DNA from: Meishania litoralis
GTDB taxonomy: Bacteria; Bacteroidota; Bacteroidia; Flavobacteriales; Flavobacteriaceae
NCBI RefSeq assembly: GCF_042611095.1
Contig: NZ_JBHFPV010000001.1
Location: forward strand, 1,178,001-1,242,000
Reading direction: 5' to 3'
DNA length: 64,000 nt
Part shown: positions 60,428 through 64,000 of the stretch, piece after piece
Layout: every line of letters begins with the position of its first letter
How positions within the stretch are numbered: the stretch's first letter is position 1
Program-made: the position numbers and the translations under genes
Notes under the pieces: generated by a model
What the model was told of the DNA's origin: nothing
Database searches by the model: none
What the model saw: only the letters and a program-made list of their open reading frames with translations

Positions 60428-61351
60428 ATGAACTATTCCAGACGTGAAATCTTACAACTCTACGGATGCGCAGGTTTGGGGATGACATTGACCCCTTCGT
60501 TATTCTCATTTTCGCAAATCCAAAAAATGGGGCAACGGACCATTCCCGGTTCAGGTGAAAAACTACCTATGGTCGGACTGGGTACTTGGCAGACTTTCGA
60601 TATCGGCAATTCAAAATCTGAATTGGAAATACGAAAACAGGTATTGGCCCAGATGTACAAGATGGGTGGCAGCGTAATCGATTCCTCGCCCATGTACGGA
60701 AGCTCGGAGACCGTCGTCGGCGAAGCTGCTTCACAACTTGATAGTCAAGACGATTTCTTCTATGCCACCAAGATTTGGACTTCCGGCAAACAGGCCGGCA
60801 TCGATCAGATGACTTCCTCTTGCCGTAAAATGAAGGTCAAGACCATGGATCTGATGCAGATCCACAACCTTGTCGATTGGGAAACGCACCTTAGAACATT
60901 GCGCAACTTTAAAGAGCAGGGGAAAATACGTTATTGGGGGCTGACCCATTATGTGGATTCGGCCCACGATACATTGGAGCGGATTATCGTCGCAGAAAAA
61001 CCTGATTTTGTACAGTTCAATTATTCAATACGTTCCCGAAATGCCGAAAAATCCCTTTTTGATACCTGTAAAAAACATGGTACGGCCACCATTATCAACC
61101 AACCCTATGAAAGCGGATCTCTTTTTCGAAAGGTAAGGGGAAAAGACCTGCCAGGCTGGGCCTCCGAATATGGCATTGCGAGCTGGGGACAGTATTTCTT
61201 GAAATTCATTCTTTCGAACGAAGGGGTCACTTGCGTGATTCCGGGCACTTCCAATGTAAAACATGTCATCGATAATATGGGGGCGGGTTATGGAAGGTTG
61301 CCCGATGGCAATACAAGGGAGAAAATGGCTGCCTATTTGGTGTCGATCTAG
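60428..61351 (+). CDS. Exported aldo/keto reductase
   Basis: Start at the ATG 60428; a GTG 3 bp earlier is also in frame. The 307-residue protein starts MNYSRREILQLYGCAGLGM, a twin-arginine-like signal with RR at 5-6, so it may be exported folded. The barrel shows GLGTWQTFD, VIDSSPMYGSSE (catalytic Asp and Tyr), YATKIW (Lys) and LMQIHN (His), a complete tetrad. C-terminal GVTCVIPGTSNVKHV is a cofactor-binding type loop. It would reduce a carbonyl with NADPH, although export raises the question of where the cofactor comes from. Confidence 0.85.
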   Translation: MNYSRREILQLYGCAGLGMTLTPSLFSFSQIQKMGQRTIPGSGEKLPMVGLGTWQTFDIGNSKSELEIRKQVLAQMYKMGGSVIDSSPMYGSSETVVGEAASQLDSQDDFFYATKIWTSGKQAGIDQMTSSCRKMKVKTMDLMQIHNLVDWETHLRTLRNFKEQGKIRYWGLTHYVDSAHDTLERIIVAEKPDFVQFNYSIRSRNAEKSLFDTCKKHGTATIINQPYESGSLFRKVRGKDLPGWASEYGIASWGQYFLKFILSNEGVTCVIPGTSNVKHVIDNMGAGYGRLPDGNTREKMAAYLVSI

Positions 61352-61453
61352 TAGCGAGAATCCGACCGGACATTCGGTGTAATACTTTTGACCATAATTT
61401 GAAATCATTATTATTTGGTAGACAAAAGTCGCTCCATCTTTCCCATTTTACTT

Positions 61454-62836
61454 TCAGGCCCTATCCAAAGTACTTCTAACTTCTTTCCTTAAATATAATC
61501 CGGTTACGATCGTCGCCAGTATATCGGCAATCGGAAAAGAGATCCAGACACCAAGTTCACCTAAAAAACCGGGCAGTACCAATATCAAGGGAATAAAGAA
61601 AAAACCTTGGCGCAACAGGGTAAGCAATAGTGCCGGCACGGCCTTTCCGATGGCCTGAAAATAAGCCGCCCCGATCAATTGCAGGGCTATGATCGGTGTG
61701 GCCGCAAATACCCAGCGCATGGCGTTCGGGGTATGTTCCAAAACAAAGGCATTTGTGGCCAGTTCCATTTCTGAAAGATCGGGGCGATTGCTTAAAAAGA
61801 GTCCGGCGATCTCGGCCGGAAAAATCATTAATCCGACAAACACGACGGTCGCCAAGATGGAGGCGTATTTTATCGCCGTGTAAATGGTTTTCTTGACGCG
61901 ATCATATTTTTGGGCACCATAGTTGTATCCTGCGATGGGCAGAAACCCCTGGGTCACCCCGAACACCGGAAAAAGGGCAAACATGAGCATTCGCCCAATA
62001 ATTGCATAGACGGCCACCATGGCCTCCCCTCCCAGTCCGAAAAGAATATTGTTCATCAATAAATAAATGATACTGACCACTGCCTGCCTCGACAAGGTGA
62101 CAAAACCCAACGAACCGATTTCCCTAAGAATAGGCCGATCAAGACCAAAATGTGACCCATTCAATTTCAGTTCAGAGTTTTGCGAAAGAAAGAAGTAGGC
62201 TACATAGGCAAAGCATAGAAAATACCCGATCGTCGTTGCCCATGCCGCACCATGCATGCCCCAATCAAGCACAAAGATGAATATATAATCCATGAGCAAA
62301 TTGCCCACGGAGGGTATGATCATGGCGATCATGGCAAATTTGGGCTTGCCTTCGGCGCGGATTACCGTATTGCCCATCATACAAAGCGCCAATAACGGCA
62401 CCCCATACAAAACGATAACATAATAGATTTTTGCAGGTTCGAAAATGGCCCCTTTTCCACCAAAAGCCGGAATCAACGAATCGACGAAATAAAGACCCAT
62501 AATTACCATCGATATCGTGATCAAAAGGGTCAGGGTAATCTGGTTTCCAAAAGTCTTTAAGGCCTTTTCTTTATTGCTCGCGCCCAATGCCCTTGAAATT
62601 ATACTTGACCCTCCGATACCGATGGCCATGCCCAGGGCCCCGATAAAAAATGAAACGGGCAAGACCACATTGATGGCGGCAATAGCAATAGAACCGATCC
62701 AGTTGCCCACGAAAATGCTGTCGACAAGCACATTGAGCGACATCACCAAAATACCGATGCTGGCCGGTACCGCTTGTTTTACAAGCAGTTTTCCGATGGG
62801 TTCGGAACCCAATTGATCCGCTGAAACTTTTGCCAT
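61454..62836 (-). CDS. MATE family efflux transporter
   Basis: Protein of 460 residues with about twelve hydrophobic helices in two internal repeats. The first repeat has GSIAIAAINVVLPVSFFIGALGMAIGIGGSSIISRALG and the second GGEAMVAVYAIIGRMLMFALFPVFGVTQGFLPIAGYNYG, as in MATE (NorM/DinF-like) antiporters. Acidic residues in helices are compatible with Na+ or H+ coupling. The efflux substrate is unknown. It lies 51 bp after the ferrochelatase gene on the same strand. Confidence 0.93.
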   Translation of the reverse strand: MAKVSADQLGSEPIGKLLVKQAVPASIGILVMSLNVLVDSIFVGNWIGSIAIAAINVVLPVSFFIGALGMAIGIGGSSIISRALGASNKEKALKTFGNQITLTLLITISMVIMGLYFVDSLIPAFGGKGAIFEPAKIYYVIVLYGVPLLALCMMGNTVIRAEGKPKFAMIAMIIPSVGNLLMDYIFIFVLDWGMHGAAWATTIGYFLCFAYVAYFFLSQNSELKLNGSHFGLDRPILREIGSLGFVTLSRQAVVSIIYLLMNNILFGLGGEAMVAVYAIIGRMLMFALFPVFGVTQGFLPIAGYNYGAQKYDRVKKTIYTAIKYASILATVVFVGLMIFPAEIAGLFLSNRPDLSEMELATNAFVLEHTPNAMRWVFAATPIIALQLIGAAYFQAIGKAVPALLLTLLRQGFFFIPLILVLPGFLGELGVWISFPIADILATIVTGLYLRKEVRSTLDRA

Positions 62837-62887
62837 GCGTATTTTACGGTTTAGCCCTGCCCTGCCAATTTGAGCGCTTCAATAACT

Positions 62888-63919
62888 TTAGACCGGAAGC
62901 GCTCCGTTTTTTTCCCATTCATTGACCCATTTTGCCATCACCTCGACCCAGGCATCATCGTCGTTCAAACAAGGTATATGTATGTAATTCTCGCCGCCGG
63001 CTTCCTGAAACTGGTTTTTGCCTTCCATGGCGATCTCTTCCAAGGTTTCCAGACAATCACTGACGAATGCCGCAGTGACAACGGCCAGATTTTTCTTTCC
63101 TTCCTTGGCCAACCGTTCAAATTCAAAATCGGTATATGGTTTTAGCCATGGATCGTTCGGCAGTCGGCTCTGAAAAGAGTTGCTGACCTTATTTTCGTGA
63201 AGATTCAGATAGGCCTTGACCCTTTTTGTCGTATCAAAGCACTGATGACGATAGCACGTATGATGTGCTACGGAATTCGCATTGCAGCAATTGCCATCGA
63301 TCTTACAATGAAATCGCGTAGGGTCGTTTTTTCTGATATGCCTTTCAGGAATACCATGGTACGAAAAGAGAATATGATCGTAATCAAACCCTTTCAGCCC
63401 TTTTGCGATACTCTCGGAAAGCACCTTGATATATTCCTCATTCTTATAGAAGGCAGGCAACGTTGTTATCTTGATTTTCGGGAAGTTCTCTTGCTGCTCC
63501 TGAATTGTTTTGACCACCACCGTCTCATAGCTTGACATGGCATAGTGCGGGTACAGGGGTACCAACAAAACTTCATCGACCCCTTTTTCGTTCAGTTCCT
63601 GCAAGGCCTTATTAATGGTCATCGATCCATAGCGCATCCCTAAGGCCACGGGCATTTTGGTCAGCTTTCCGACTTTTTCGGCAAAACGTTGTGAAATCAC
63701 GATCAGAGGTGAACCTTCTTTCCACCATATTTTAGCATAGGCCTCTGCCGATTTCTTGGGCCTCGTACGCAAGATGATACCGCGCACAATAATATTTCGC
63801 AACCATTGCGGTGTGTCGATGACCCGTTCATCCATCAAAAACTCGTCGAGATACGGTTTGACATCTTTAGGCGTCGGGCTGTCGGGCGAACCCAGGTTTA
63901 CGAGAAGTACTCCTTTCAT
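62888..63919 (-). CDS. hemH: Ferrochelatase
   Basis: Protein of 343 residues that inserts Fe2+ into protoporphyrin IX, the last step of heme b synthesis. The N-terminal GVLLVNLGSPDSPTPKDVKPYLDEFL is the family start, and the active-site His in FSYHGIPERHIRK and Glu in FVSDCLETLEEI are present. A Cys-containing loop (FHCKIDGNCCNANS) may be a metal or disulfide site. It is cytoplasmic or membrane-associated. A TATTTTTG promoter element lies 67 bp upstream. The HemJ-like gene at 47625 would supply its substrate. Confidence 0.94.
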   Translation of the reverse strand: MKGVLLVNLGSPDSPTPKDVKPYLDEFLMDERVIDTPQWLRNIIVRGIILRTRPKKSAEAYAKIWWKEGSPLIVISQRFAEKVGKLTKMPVALGMRYGSMTINKALQELNEKGVDEVLLVPLYPHYAMSSYETVVVKTIQEQQENFPKIKITTLPAFYKNEEYIKVLSESIAKGLKGFDYDHILFSYHGIPERHIRKNDPTRFHCKIDGNCCNANSVAHHTCYRHQCFDTTKRVKAYLNLHENKVSNSFQSRLPNDPWLKPYTDFEFERLAKEGKKNLAVVTAAFVSDCLETLEEIAMEGKNQFQEAGGENYIHIPCLNDDDAWVEVMAKWVNEWEKNGALPV

Positions 63920-63985
63920 TCTTTTAGTTTATTGTCGCTTTGATAGCGGTCGAAAGGCCTTTAACGGCCTTAAATTCGTGAAGTG

Positions 63986-63993
63986 CAAAAATA
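63986..63993 (-). promoter_or_regulatory. -7 promoter element upstream of hemH
   Basis: TATTTTTG on the minus strand, a perfect TAnnTTTG element, 67 bp before the hemH start. The matching -33 TTG would lie at or beyond the window edge. Confidence 0.55.
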
Positions 63994-64000
63994 CTACTTG

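Overview
The window reads as a chromosomal segment of a marine-type member of the Bacteroidota, most likely family Flavobacteriaceae. The grounds are a one-piece hybrid two-component regulator with AraC output (HTCS), TAnnTTTG-type -7 promoter elements, weak Shine-Dalgarno sequences, many SPII lipoproteins, and families typical of the group (DUF6503, DUF1080, DUF3109, nucleoside-H+-symporter-type MFS, VPS10/sortilin-like BNR proteins). GC content looks moderate to low by eye. I recognised no rRNA, tRNA, CRISPR array, insertion sequence or prophage.

Layout. 0-5 kb: tail of a possible phosphate transporter, two secreted proteins, one hypothetical, then a minus-strand yicC-gmk-nadD operon with overlapping genes, and a small SdpI-family membrane gene broken by an in-frame TGA. 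5-16 kb: a sugar-oxidation locus. It holds two DUF1080 lipoproteins, three TIM-barrel isomerase-like proteins (two carry export signals), a Gfo/Idh/MocA dehydrogenase, a sugar/nucleoside MFS permease, and a GMC oxidoreductase with its gluconate-2-dehydrogenase-subunit-3 partner. Together these suggest oxidation of a glycoside to the 3-keto form, cleavage, and processing of the product. 16-20 kb: nrdB-nrdA (class I ribonucleotide reductase). 20.7-25.6 kb: an island of small minus-strand genes, mostly secreted lipoproteins or one-helix membrane proteins, several under 50 codons, led by a methyltransferase. 25.8-33.5 kb: an orphan HTCS, then a LytTR response regulator and its TPR-containing LytS-like kinase. 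Two small lipoprotein genes upstream of the HTCS share a pair of 8-bp boxes repeated at exactly 21 bp. A weaker pair precedes the LytTR operon and a divergent small gene. That is the arrangement expected of LytTR-type binding.

33.5-48 kb: housekeeping genes: DUF3109, MarC, S41 protease, dCMP deaminase, HupE/UreJ, TerB-DnaJ protein, bacilliredoxin, acyltransferase, HD hydrolase, an ECF42-type sigma factor next to its YciI/DGPF partner, a radical SAM protein with a 17-bp palindrome just before its TTG start, enoyl-CoA hydratase, an NtrY-like kinase and a HemJ-like protein. 48-56.5 kb: an exported arylsulfatase between two roughly 1040-residue paralogous BNR/sortilin-like proteins. 56.5-64 kb: a NarL-type two-component system co-transcribed with two uncharacterised membrane proteins, a TlpA-like thioredoxin, an exported aldo/keto reductase between two identical 18-bp palindromes, a MATE transporter and ferrochelatase.

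The best candidates for undescribed biology are the small-protein island with its 21-bp-spaced boxes next to the LytTR system, and the exported 3-keto-sugar locus. All functions come from reading motifs; no database search was run.
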